This document shows, piece by piece, positions 31,141 through 41,015 of a stretch of DNA of 64,000 nucleotides. The stretch comes from Agrypnia vestita (Eukaryota; Arthropoda; Insecta; Trichoptera; Phryganeidae): assembly GCA_016648135.1 (NCBI GenBank), contig JADDOH010010145.1, positions 1 to 64,000 of the forward strand, given 5' to 3'. The notes below the pieces were generated by a model that had not been told where the DNA came from, did no database searches, and saw nothing but the letters and a program-made list of their open reading frames with translations. The translations under genes were made by a program, and so were the position numbers. Every line of letters starts with the position of its first letter. Position 1 is the first letter of the stretch.

Positions 31141-32240
31141 AACATACATGATTGAATGTGGTTTATCCAATGTATTGAAGTGTTATTGATAATATTCCTG
31201 TAGTAGATTACAATGGCTAGTAGCACCATCTCTGAGTATACTTCTCATGAATTTCCAAGATATTGGAAAAATATAGCCTTTCAGTCGTCTCTGGGGTCAA
31301 ACTGACGTTAAAAGAAGTTGGTGCTACATGCTTAAATGTAACAAAAATCACCCACACATCATTCATCCTCACATTTATCTGTTTGTGAATGTGGTTTATC
31401 CAATGTATTAAAGTGTTATTGATAATATTCCTGTAGTAGATTACAATGGCTAGTAGCACCTTCTCATGAATTTCCAAGATATTGGCAAAATATAGCCTTT
31501 CAGTCGTCTCTGGGGTCAAACTGATGTTTAAAGAAGTTGGTGCCACATGCTTAAATGTAACAAAAATCACACACACATCATTCATCCTCACATTTATCTG
31601 TTTGTGAATGTGGTTTATCCAATGTATTAAAGTGTCATTGATAATATTCCTGTAGTAGATTACAATGGCTAGTAGCACCTTCTCATGAATTTCCAAGATA
31701 TTGGCAAAATATAGCCTTTCAGTCGTCTCTGGGGTCAAACTGATGTTTAAAGAAGTTGGTGCCACATGCTTAAATGTAACAAAAATCACACACACATCAT
31801 TCATCCTCACATTTATCTGTTTGTGAATGTGGTTTATCCAATGTATTAAAGTGTCATTGATAATATTCCTGTAGTAGATTACAATGGCTAGTAGCACCTT
31901 CTCATGAATTTCCAAGATATTGGCAAAATATAGCCTTTCAGTCGTCTCTGGGGTCAAACTGATGTTTAAAGAAGTTGGTGCCACATGCTTAAATGTAACA
32001 AAAATCACACACACATCATTCATCCTCACATTTATCTGTTTGTGAATGTGGTTTATCCAATGTATTAAAGTGTTATTGATAATATTCCTGTAGTAGATTA
32101 CAATGGCTAGTAGCACCTTCTCATGAATTTCCAAGATATTGGCAAAATATATGTTTAAAGAAGTTGGTGCTACATGCTTAAATGTAACAAAAATCACCCA
32201 CACATCACTCATGTTCACATTTATCTGTTTGTGATATGAA
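31141..32240. repeat. Tandem array of a 219-bp unit (about five copies)
   Basis: The landmark TAGTAGATTACAATGGCTAG begins at 31201, 31434, 31653, 31872 and 32091, so three successive intervals are exactly 219 bp. The first interval is 233 bp because of an extra 14 bp (ATCTCTGAGTATAC) near 31229. The last unit lacks 30 bp near 32150. Units differ at only a few positions, which implies recent expansion or homogenisation. 219 is 73 x 3, so each unit keeps the same frame. Confidence 0.95.
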
Positions 32241-32347
32241 TAAAAGTTGTTCAAGATAAAACAAAAAGCAAAGATATTCAACGTAGAGAATAAATAATGT
32301 TTTGTAACAAAATAAGAGCAATGGGAATATCCACGCATTCTAGTCAT
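31217..32347 (-). CDS. Repetitive 376-codon open frame across the 219-bp array, possible repeat protein
   Basis: On the minus strand an ATG at 32347 opens a frame of 376 codons ending at 31217. A unique N-terminus of about 38 residues is hydrophobic and aromatic (FAFCFILNNFYSYH near residue 26). It is followed by 73-residue repeats, each with NDVCVIFVTFKHVAPTSLNI, SLTPETTERLYFANILEIHE and KVLLAIVIYYRNIINDTLIH. The first repeat lacks exactly 10 codons (SLTPETTERL), an in-frame deletion. The 14-bp insertion in the last unit shifts and ends the frame. Differences between units are few and several change the amino acid (N/D, W/C), so there is no sign of purifying selection. I know no family with this repeat. 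It could be a young repeat protein, part of a mobile element, or a minisatellite whose unit happens to be stop-free. Confidence 0.4.
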   Translation of the reverse strand: MTRMRGYSHCSYFVTKHYLFSTLNIFAFCFILNNFYSYHKQINVNMSDVWVIFVTFKHVAPTSLNIYFANILEIHEKVLLAIVIYYRNIINNTLIHWINHIHKQINVRMNDVCVIFVTFKHVAPTSLNISLTPETTERLYFANILEIHEKVLLAIVIYYRNIINDTLIHWINHIHKQINVRMNDVCVIFVTFKHVAPTSLNISLTPETTERLYFANILEIHEKVLLAIVIYYRNIINDTLIHWINHIHKQINVRMNDVCVIFVTFKHVAPTSLNISLTPETTERLYFANILEIHEKVLLAIVIYYRNIINNTLIHWINHIHKQINVRMNDVWVIFVTFKHVAPTSFNVSLTPETTERLYFSNILEIHEKYTQRWCY

Positions 32348-32349
32348 GC

Positions 32350-33640
32350 CTTCAATTTTGAATACATCCGAAGATAATAGTTATGATGGGGCTCGATTTA
32401 TCTTGTGGATTTTAATCATATAACTTATGAACGAACATGTAAATATGTAAGGGAGAGACGCTACGAAACGCTTCATCCAAAGTGGTATAATGTAATATTT
32501 CAAAATAATACAAACACGGCCTGGAGTATATTCCCCAGACAATGTGCGGTTTCACGTTTATTTCATTTTATCTTTGTATATAATTTAATATGTTATATTC
32601 ATTCGATTTGAACTTCTTATATTTTTGAGAAGTTTATATTTGATTTAATAGATGGATATCTTGCGTCAAATTATTATGTCAGATTCATCATAATATTTTT
32701 TGTAGGTATTCTATGATTTTTTTGTATATTAATACTTCACAATATTCATGTATCGTAAACTTATCATGCTTTTAAACATAGTATTTCACACCTAGTTTTG
32801 AAAATTTTAAATTAGTTTCAATAATCAAGATAATAAACTTTTGACAACTGACTACAGAAGTGCATATTGACTGTATAGTGTCAATTAGGTAGGTATAAAT
32901 CTAAAAACATTATCATTATGAATTGAAGAGAAGTTCACAATACAAAGAGATATATTTTTTTCAATAATTTGATACAGGTACATATAATTTGTAAGCAAGA
33001 ATAAATTTTTTAAACGAATTAAGAAGGCAAAATATTTTTTGATACCATATGAACAATTTTTGCATTTTTTTTGTAAAAACCCCGAATTGACACTATGCAG
33101 TCGATATGGAAATTTTTTTTTTACATAAAGGAGACATTTATCAGTGTTTTAAAAATGTCGTATTATGCAAAAATAAGTTTTTCTTCGAATCACAAGAAGC
33201 GTAACAAACAGAAACACGTGAATTAGAGCGTAGAACAGCATCAAGAAATACAGAAAAGATACTCATTATCACTACTAGAAAGCGTAAATCTACGAGGCAC
33301 ATATTAATAAGCTGAAAAGTTGTGAACATGAATATAGAATTTGTAAAATCACAGCTTATATTTTTAATAAGCAGATATTTAAATTTATGACCATAATTTA
33401 ATATAGGTACAACTGAATTAAAATTAATAAATCTTTACATATAAATCATCAAATTTTGGAATTAACTTTTAATAGTTTTAAAATATAAAAGGTTTTTAAG
33501 GTGGAACTAGGTTTTTTTAATATAAATATGTGGATTTAGTATATTATGAAAAATCTTTCATTCACACTATCTTTTGATATTTGCTTTATTTACTTAATCA
33601 AAATGTGGTTAAACAATACATATTTTTTGAAGCTTGTTAT
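32350..33640. other. AT-rich stretch with nothing recognised
   Basis: Short frames (32405-32611 plus, 33141-33329 minus) show no domain. GACACTATGCAGTCGATATG near 33088 and GACTGTATAGTGTCAATTAG near 32869 form a weak distant inverted pair. Nothing firmer. Confidence 0.3.
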
Positions 33641-33644
33641 GTAG

Positions 33645-33720
33645 TGTTCATGACGATAGCCTTGTGATCTGGTGGTCGATGGTTCGATCCTCGTTCCAGG
33701 ACACCAGCAAGTTAGACCTA
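33645..33720 (+). mobile_element. tRNA-like SINE fragment
   Basis: GATAGCCTTGTGATCTGGTG (A-box-like region) is followed by GATGGTTCGATCCTCGTTCC, which contains a good B box (GGTTCGATCC). The stems of a real tRNA do not close. This resembles a third, separate tRNA-derived SINE type. Confidence 0.5.
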
Positions 33721-34064
33721 TTTTCATAGTACAAGCATTTAGCTTATTTTGAAAACAATAAAAATATTTATATGACACGTATTTTGTGTTTGCATCTCTA
33801 TATTTAAAAATATATATTTTTATAAAAAGTCTTCCATCATTTAGATTGCTGTAATAAGCTCATATAGTCTTCAACAATTATGATTTACACTTTATCTTCG
33901 TAATTAGAAATTATGAAAAGGCTGTAACCCGTCAAAAAGACTCTTACATGCCGGTTCCTAAAAAATAAATATTTACTCAATTATAGCCGACAACCATAAA
34001 ATAGCAATAACGACTTTTATCAAAATATTTGAACATTTATTTTTATATTACCCCTGCCGGCAGT

Positions 34065-34330
34065 TAATTGTACTATTTTAAATCCTGGCGATTATGCGAG
34101 GCGGGATATGAAATGGTTCGCGTCTTTGCTAAGCACTAGTATATATTTAAAGAATATTTTTGTCGGTCCACGGAGAGGCGACGGTAGCAATATGCGTTAA
34201 GCGGCCGATTAGGGTTTGCTGGCCCCATTTCCGACCGTTTAGTTAGGTTTTTTATCCGTGAAATCTAACGAAATTACGGATGTCATGCGAAGTTACAGAC
34301 GGACAGGCAGAAGGACGAATAACGCAATTA
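34065..34330 (+). mobile_element. SINE with tRNA-like head (copy 2 of 3), diverged
   Basis: It carries TACTATTTTAAATCCTGGCG, GGTTCGCGTCTTTGCTAAGC, CTAGTATATATTTAAAG, CACGGAGAGGCGACGGTAGC, GGGTTTGCTGGCCC and CGACCGTTTAGTTAGG, then AATCTAACGAAATTACGGAT and a GACGGACAGGCAGAAGGACG tail. The order matches 14430-14663 and 63790-64000. The B box is damaged in this copy. Confidence 0.65.
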
Positions 34331-34797
34331 TTATGCTTGATCAATGTCCTTAAAAGTATTGAAAATATTAATAGAGAACTTAGGCAAATTTAATACTAAT
34401 TGACAAAAATATCAATGAGGGAAATACGAAATTATTGAATCAGTGGAAGAGTAATGCAGAAGCCTTTATCAAAAGTGACTGCATATTATGGTAATGATGT
34501 ACGGCAGTTAATAAATTTCGAAAAAAATGTTGGCGACGCAAAACAAGTTTTACCATCAAAAAATATTTTCGATTGTACGCCAACTTACATATATTGTACG
34601 CATTTACATTTTTAATATCGTTTTACGGCTTAAGCGAGGCGCACGTGGATGGCACAACGAGTACAGCGCGACCACGTACCGTCTAGTACTACAACATTTT
34701 GAATATTTTAACGAAACGCAATTTCAGAAGCATCCTCAACTGTATGCGACGACAGCGTAAGAGTAGCTACCGGTAAAGCATTTTTTATTTTATTTAA
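34331..34797. other. No gene recognised
   Basis: A 77-codon plus-strand frame at 34527-34760 has no known domain although its DNA is locally less AT-rich (CGGCTTAAGCGAGGCGCACG near 34626). Confidence 0.3.
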
Positions 34798-34875
34798 AAC
34801 TAGCGCTCCGTGCACGGCGCTGGGAATCTAGAGTTGGTAAGGGGGAATGGGGTCCTAGTTAATGCAAAATTTTAT
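34798..34875 (+). mobile_element. RTE-like repeat start fragment
   Basis: ACTAGCGCTCCGTGCACGGC GCTGGGAATC resembles the first bases of lepidopteran RTE-type repeats (ACTAG..., then a C/G-rich inverted motif). The element breaks off in AT-rich DNA. Confidence 0.4.
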
Positions 34876-35149
34876 CCAGGCAAGAGCATACCGACCTGGT
34901 TTCTGTTCAAAATAAAAGTTAATAATTCCGATATAATAAATATAAATAAAATCAAAATACAAATTAATAAATACGCTTAATTAAATAAATAAAAATCTCA
35001 CCGATGGAGAACCGAAAACCAAACACTCGCGCAAAAACCAGCGATACTAGTGCTACGAATGTTACTTGTAAATGTACATTAAATATCTTAAGTAAATATA
35101 AATAACATTTAATATGACTTAAATCTTGTTATACAGATCATCAGAGTAA

Positions 35150-35454
35150 AATATGGGGTGTTTTTTTAGAGGCACAGTACTTTAAAATAAAACACATACC
35201 AATCGCGATAATGCCAATAATATTGGTTTTATTGGAGAGACAATTTTATATCATAAATGTTTAAATATGATTGAAATGCCACGAATTTCAAAATAAATTT
35301 CAACAATTTGAACAATTGCAATGTTTTTATAGCGCAACTCTATTAGTGGTGAAATGGCAAACTAAACTAAGCACAAATGATCTTTTAGCTGTCAAATTAG
35401 ATGTCGCTGGAAAAAGTAATTTGAAAAATAAACCTCTTTAAAAACATCCTATAT
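35150..35454. mobile_element. DNA element with terminal inverted repeats GGTGTTTTT/AAAAACATCC
   Basis: The left end TATGGGGTGTTTTTTTAGAG is mirrored by CTCTTTAAAAACATCCTATA at the right. The roughly 22-bp termini resemble those of Tc1/mariner-like elements that begin TATA(C/G)GGTGTTTTT next to a TA target. The 305-bp body lacks a transposase and is non-autonomous. Confidence 0.6.
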
Positions 35455-35887
35455 AAAATTCTCTTCCCAATAAAGCCAACACCATGGCCCTCACCACGAT
35501 TTTTATGTGTTTTATTTCTTTTTAATGTTCCATACCTCAAAATAAAAAACAACCCTTACAACTATGCATTATATTTTATTTTATCCTTTTTTAAACTAAC
35601 ATTTTTCTTGATATTTGTGTCTGAATTCATTTTTTTAAATTCATAAATAAAATCTTTTTTAAAAAAAAACAATACTAAGTTAAGTATAATTTTTAATATT
35701 CTGTTGATAAAAATTATTATTAATATTAAAATACTTAAGAAAACAAAAACAAAATTAATTAATTTAATTCTTACACCACAAAAAACAGCATTTTTAAGTG
35801 AAAATTTGACAGAAGGTAATTGAGTGAAAACAAAGTTTTTACTCAATGTTTTCTAAAGTTTTGCCTTTGAACTTTATCCTAAGCATA

Positions 35888-36025
35888 GGCCCGAACACAG
35901 AGTCAATACTTAATGATTTAATGGTTAAAGTACGCTTTTTAAGCGTCACTTTTAGTAAAAATTTACAATTTTAGGAGAGAAATAAAACCTTTAAATCATT
36001 AAAGTATTGACTCTGTATTGGGGCC
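35888..36025. mobile_element. MITE, 138 bp, with about 40-bp terminal inverted repeats
   Basis: GGCCCGAACACAGAGTCAAT continuing ACTTAATGATTTAATGG is mirrored at the right by AATCATTAAAGTATTGACTC continuing TGTATTGGGGCC, with few mismatches. The short core contains ACGCTTTTTAAGCGT, itself a small palindrome. No target duplication is clear, so the superfamily is open. Confidence 0.8.
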
Positions 36026-37190
36026 ACAGTGTCTTGTAAGCTATCGTTTAACACTTTCATCTCCATCAGGCTTACATTTCATAAGCCACAATAAAGCAAA
36101 CAAAATAAACCTGTCACCAATCTACCGACACCAATACCTTTAACAGATTGAATGTTCTTTCTGAGATAGGTATAAGCATTTTAAGTCTGACCTATTTTTG
36201 TGAAGGGTAGCTCCATATCTCGACGTATTCACGTCTAACATTCACATAACTCCTTTGATATTGGTCCTAGAAGTAAAAGGAATAAATATTCCTCAGTTTT
36301 CTTCTCTTGCAATACCTGATCCTTCTTCTTATTATAAAATTGGGGAATCTGCCCTTTAAGAGCATTTTTTACAATTTTACAAGTTATACATGAGGTGCTG
36401 ATAAATAAGGGTATATTTTTATTTATTTATCTTCATCTTGTTACATGAAATAGGAGATGGAGCCGCTTATCTCACTAGGAAGAACCTGTGCCAAGATGAG
36501 CAGCTGAAAAATATAGTGAGAACAAAAAATAATAAAGATTTAAAACAAAATACTATATAACTATAAGATTAATTAATTAATTAATTTAGTATATAAATAT
36601 GAAATGTGGATAATAAGAACAGTATATATTGTATAATACAAAAGCGATAGTGAAATAAAGTAATTTATATAAAAAATCATATGCATGGATAGTAACAAAA
36701 TGTATATATAATAGAACAGTTAAAAGTATATTTATATATATACCTATATAAGAAAATTAAATGAATGTTAGTGTATATTAAATAGTGATAAGAAATGAAG
36801 TTAAATGAGCAATAAATTATAATCTGATTTCGGCAGGATTTCTAATTAATGATATGTTTATGTCATTTTCTAGCAAAAAATTTGATATTATAGGTATCAG
36901 ATTAGGTGAGTTCATTGTTCAGTGAGAAGATGACAAATATTGGTTGGGAATTGAAATTTAGCCTCGATCAGCTCACTGTAAAGGGTATTGGAGTATTGGG
37001 TGTGATAAGGGTTTTTTCTTCCAAACCACATTATTTATCTGATTCAAAAAATAAGAATTACAAATTTCGTACTCCAATCAAATTGGTTCTAGAAAAAATA
37101 TTTTGATATTCAGCACGTCGTGTATAAGTATGCGTCGTGTGTATTTCTCACTCAATAAAAGCAATCATCTGCAAATAAGAAAAAAACACA
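36026..37190. other. AT-rich stretch with an antisense retroelement tail
   Basis: TTTTTATTTATTTATCTTCA near 36416 followed by TTATCTCACTAGGAAGAAC resembles the antisense 3' end of a non-LTR element with a hairpin; similar pieces with CCTGTCTC(A/C)CTAGAA lie at 39222 and 40000. Otherwise nothing recognised. Confidence 0.35.
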
Positions 37191-37194
37191 TTCC

Positions 37195-37325
37195 AATAAA
37201 GCCCGGGGTTGAGCGAAGAGCGAGGCGCAGTGTGGCCGACATATTTTCTAATGAAATCGGGAATATTGGATAGGGTTGGGATTTGCATATCCATTACGTG
37301 GCACATATTTCTGGATGCAGTGTCC
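37195..37325. promoter_or_regulatory. Possible conserved regulatory block
   Basis: A mixed-composition block contains ATTTGCATATCCATTACG near 37290, which combines an octamer (ATTTGCAT, the known POU-factor site) and a homeodomain-type ATTA. It is not part of any repeat seen here. Function is inference. Confidence 0.25.
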
Positions 37326-37489
37326 AAACATTTATTCTGAATACTCGATGAATTGAGAGCATTTTCATAGATTTATTAAACATTCTATAAAAATATTTTG
37401 CTAATATAAATCAAACAAATAAATATGCTCGTATATCTGTATATCAGAGTGAGAAATGAACAAATTAGAATTTAATGTAATGCCGGCTG

Positions 37490-37770
37490 TATTGTGGTAG
37501 ATAGAATAAAGACAGAAGTACTGAGATGGTTTGGTCATGTGGAACGTAAGAGTAAGTAAGAGGCTAGAAAGACTTGCACGATCAGATAAAACAATTATTT
37601 GAGGATGGCCATGTTAAGAGCCTCAATAACCGTAGAACTTGTATGAGAAGATGTATGAATATAGCAGAAGCAAAGGTGGTGTGCCAAGATAGAAGAATAC
37701 GGCGTTTAATCCTCTCTGCCTACTCCTGCGAGAAAACGGCGTGATGGTTAGTTAGTTAGTTAGATCACCG
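37490..37770 (+). pseudogene. Lepidopteran non-LTR reverse transcriptase, C-terminal relic
   Basis: The plus strand reads VVDRIKTEVLRWFGHVERKS, and after frameshifts HVKSLNNRRTCMRRCMNIAE, AKVVCQDRRIRRLILSAYSC and EKTA then a stop. The motifs LRWFGHVER, NRRxCMRRCMxxxEAxxVCxDR and SAYP are the C-terminus of a retroelement found in many moths and butterflies; the polymerase core is missing. The 3' end runs into GTTAGTTAGTTAGTTAG, the tetranucleotide tail. Two more copies of the same region lie at 43640-43775 and 61990-62530. Confidence 0.8.
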
Positions 37771-38214
37771 AATAGGGTGAAAAACATTAATTTTGCTAAC
37801 ACAAAGCAACAAATAAATATACGTCACTTCTTCATTATTAATATAAATAATAACAATTTGTTATTAACAAAACTTTGTTTTCACCTCTTATTGTACAGAA
37901 TTATCCTTTAATTGTGCGAGACATTTAACTAATTTTTTTTGTATGTCATCTTATCAAGCGATTGTGTCTCCCTGTTGGATTACCGAATTAAATCAAATAA
38001 AATTACAGTTTGATAAATTAGAAATTTTGAAAATTAGAAAAAGGGTTAATGCCTAGAAAATTAAATAATTTAAAGAACTAGGTCCATTTTACAAATAGTT
38101 ATCTTTTAAATTTGTTTTCATGTTAGTACTTAATTATTATTCATTTCCCATGTTATATAATTTATTTAATATTTTGATCGTCTATACTTCGATTTTTTAT
38201 TTTTTATTTGTTAC

Positions 38215-38300
38215 TATGCATTGTATCCTGATGAAGGGACCATTGGTCCTGAAACATGTTGATATTTTCAATATATACGTGGGGTAAACAAAATATATTT
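38215..38300 (+). repeat. Hammerhead-core-like motif of a retroelement end
   Basis: ATCCTGATGAAGGGACCATT continues GGTCCTGAAACATGTTGATA: CTGATGA, stem AGGGACC/GGTCCT with loop ATT, then GAAAC. The following TTGATATTTTCAA forms a second small hairpin. The U before a possible cleavage point is followed by G rather than A, C or U, so activity is doubtful. Confidence 0.5.
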
Positions 38301-38377
38301 TTATAAATAATATAAATATATGTCAGTACATTGTCAAATTTAGTGAAAAACATAAAATTTCTTAAGATAAATCCACA

Positions 38378-39035
38378 AATATGTCAGTAGATTATCGAAT
38401 AGGAATAGCTGCTTTTGGCAAACTCAAACATATCTTCAAGAACAAAGAGATCCCAATTAGCCTAAACAGAAAAGTCTTTGAATCATGCATACTGCCAGTG
38501 ATGACCTATGGAGTGGAGACTATGGCCCTTACAAAGAAAAGTGTAGAAAAGCTCAAATGCACGCAATGATCCATGGAGAGATCCATGCTTGGAGTAAGCC
38601 TAAGAGATTAGAAATGACAAAATTAGGCGCAAAACTAGAGTAGTGTATATCATGGATCATGTAGCGAAGCTAAAATGGCAATGGGCAGGCAATATTTAAG
38701 GCAGGATGCTACAAGATGGCCTCCCAGAGTTCTGAAATGGAAACCCTGGGAGAATAAAAGAGGCATCGGAAGACCTCAAAAGAGATGGACCTCAATAGAA
38801 TAGGAGAAGACCTCAATATTGCATGTAGAAGACCCCTCTGAAGTTTTTTCTGCTAACTCTGAGACACTCTGTATACATGTAAAATATATTGTAAAACTTT
38901 TGAAACGATATAGCCGCCGTGGAGGGAAAGAAATAGCTACAACTAGCAAACAACAAGAAAGGATGGAAGGGTATGGAAGAGGCCAATATCCAGCAGTGGA
39001 GAGATGAAGGCTGAAGAAGAAGAAAGAAAAAGAAT
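38378..39035 (+). pseudogene. RTE-like reverse transcriptase, C-terminal relic with internal insertion
   Basis: 38381-38569 encodes YRIGIAAFGKLKHIFKNKEI then SCILPVMTYGVETMALTKKS, the thumb and LPVxTYGxExW-like block of RTE-type retroelements. It continues after shifts with ERSMLGVSLRD, KLKWQWAG and a GRPQKRWTS-like stretch to about 38800. At about 38815-38892 an unrelated block intervenes (ATTGCATGTAGAAGACC...), repeated at 40358-40440. The frame resumes as WKGME-EANIQQWRDEG-like sequence to about 39008 and a GAAGAAGAAGAAAG tail. Multiple shifts show it is dead. About 200 codons of the C-terminus are represented. Confidence 0.75.
38815..38892 (+). repeat. Dispersed block shared with 40358-40440
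   Basis: CAATATTGCATGTAGAAGAC, CCCTCTGAAGTTTTTTCTGC, TAACTCTG and GTATACATGTAAAATATATT here match 40358-40440 with few changes. It interrupts the RTE-like relic, so it is a later insertion or the element's own tail rearranged. Confidence 0.6.
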
Positions 39036-39949
39036 TAGATCATGTAATTGGGTGAAAAACATATACTTTGTTATTTGTACGTGAGTTGAATAATATTTTT
39101 TATTTCACTACTTAATTTTCGACAGTAACAGAATCTCTCGACGTCAGATAAAATATTAATTGAAATATTTTGTATTATTTCCATATTATTTTTTAATTTT
39201 AATTTTAATTTTATTGTACCTGTCTCCCTAGAATAATCTGTATTATGCATAAACAAGCAGATTTTTACAAAAAATATTATTTTTTATCTTACAAAGGATT
39301 TATTTATTTTAATAAATACTAAAGCAATAATATATTTTATTTTTTGACCATTAAACTTTTAAAGTTTCAAATATCGTACAAAAACATTTATACGACGATG
39401 TGAATGCCGATATATGTTTGTATATCAATTTATGCACGTCCTTTACTGAATATCCATATTTTTGCAAAAAAAACTAATTTGGAAAGTTTAATACTGCTTG
39501 TGAAGTCTGAAAGAATGTTTAAAAGTTAAGTGGAAAAATATCTGAAGGCTCTTTATCCATATCAAGTACGTGTTCTCGGGCTAATTAAAATGTTTTGGGT
39601 GGTGTATTTCTTCATAATACTTATTTTATTTTTATCAATATCCATTTAGGCTTTTAAGTTTTGGGTATTTTTATTTATATAACATACATTCCGCACTGTC
39701 AATTAACTTCGAGACAATTTTAAAAATATGCTTTTGATTTTTCTACAGTTAAATTCATCACATAATTAATCATCAAATATATTTACACAAATACTCATAA
39801 AAATATTTTGAAAATGTTGACTAAATTAAATAAAGTTAAAACACACAGCTATACATTTTAATTAATTTTAGAACATGTTATGTGAGTAAACTTGATACTC
39901 CAACATGATATTTTATATAACATCATGTTGGAATACGATATTATTTTAT
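39036..39949. other. AT-rich stretch with retroelement-tail debris
   Basis: TTTTAATTTTAATTTTAATT near 39189 followed by CCTGTCTCCCTAGAATAATC resembles an antisense non-LTR 3' end. AACATGATATTTTATATAAC near 39903 pairs with GTTGGAATACGATATTATTT only loosely. No gene recognised. Confidence 0.35.
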
Positions 39950-40040
39950 ATATTTATTTATTTATATTTAATTTTATGTATAAAATTTTGCTTGGACTGT
40001 GCCTGTCTCACTAGAAATATCTGCGTTGAGACAGGCTTAG
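39950..40040 (-). mobile_element. Antisense non-LTR retroelement 3' end with terminal hairpin
   Basis: TTTATTTATTTATATTTAAT is followed by GCCTGTCTCA at 40001-40010 and TGAGACAGGC at 40027-40036, a perfect 10-bp hairpin. A hairpin just inside an AAAT-type tail is the arrangement reverse transcriptases of some non-LTR elements recognise. Confidence 0.5.
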
Positions 40041-40204
40041 TTTACAATATTGTATAGGTTCAAAACATAGTAAATAGATAATAAAGTGTTTAAAGTAACA
40101 TAACAGAAAATATATCTAATGTTATATTGTGTTAGTGTGTTTGTGTAAGTGTATCTATTTTATTGCCTATTTATTTTATAATATCATCAATCAATATTTA
40201 CTCA

Positions 40205-40440
40205 AACCTAGGTGTTTTGTGATCTTTTTCGCTTTTTTAATTGAGTCTCTTAGCCTGTTGAAGCGTAAAAAAAAGTCAGAAATATTTAAAATTTTGATGT
40301 TGCTTATCTCCATAACTGTTAATATTTCGTGTAAAGTGTAAACAATACTTTCTTTTCAATATTGAATGTAGAAGACTCCCCTGAAGTTTTTGCTACTAAC
40401 TCTGCGACACTGTATACATGTAAAATTTATTGTAATTCTT
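40205..40440 (+). repeat. Two dispersed retroelement-tail blocks
   Basis: 40205-40275 matches 19876-19955 (GTGTTTTGTGAT.T..., CCTGTTGAAGCGTAAAAA). 40358-40440 matches 38815-38892 (GAATGTAGAAGACTCCCCTG, GTATACATGTAAAATTTATT). A short unique stretch separates them. Confidence 0.6.
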
Positions 40441-40549
40441 TTTAATATTGTCATCTGTCATGGCTGCGTGAGGATTTTTTAATTACTGATCAATTAATTA
40501 TTTATGTAAAGTCACTTAACACTATTTAACTTAATGCTGTTATATAAAT

Positions 40550-41015
40550 TAAACTGTTTTGTAATTATCACTCTAAAATAAAGCTTTGACACTTTATTCA
40601 CTAATCAATGGAACATTCCATCCAATTTCCGCACGTATTATTCGCTTTGGTTTATTTCGCTACGTGAGAACTTTTCCGGATTATTCGATGTCAAATTAAC
40701 CCTAGGTTGGCAGCCCAGGCCACCGCAGTTCGCGGCTGTCTTCGCTTCTGTTCCGCTGTCAAGCACGCTAAAACATCAACAACTTTACTCCCGCGCGTGT
40801 CTTATTTATATCTGATCAATTCTGGTATCGAACGTTCTAGGCATTCTCAGTGTTTAAGAGACGCTTCTCGTGGTTTCTAGATTCTTGTAGAATGTTTCAG
40901 ATGCTTCCCGAAAGCCGTAGAACATTGTAGACCGTTCTCGATTTTTCCAGTGTTGTGACCATTTCAAACAACTGTCACTTGACATGAGTGCGTAATTCTT
41001 TTTAGCCTCGTTACA
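40550..41015 (-). repeat. Promoter-like dispersed repeat, copy C (minus strand)
   Basis: Read on the minus strand from 41015: AATTACGCACTC as in copy A, a run of GAA/TTC motifs (GAAACATTCTACAAGAATCT, then CTAGAACGTTCGATA with GAACGTTC at 40830-40837), a TATAAATA box at 40803-40810, a GC-rich leader, GAAATTGGATGGAATGTTCC near 40610, and GTGAATAAAGTGTC near 40585. This is the same order as at 721-1205 and 6795-7330, and the best conserved part is the GAAnnTTC-TATA segment. Whether it is a solo LTR or a mobilised heat-shock promoter is open. Confidence 0.65.

Noticed and set aside
31017..31229. Separate 70-codon frame downstream of the 219-bp array
   Set aside because: It is the continuation of the same repeat in another frame after the 14-bp insertion, plus unique DNA; not an independent gene.
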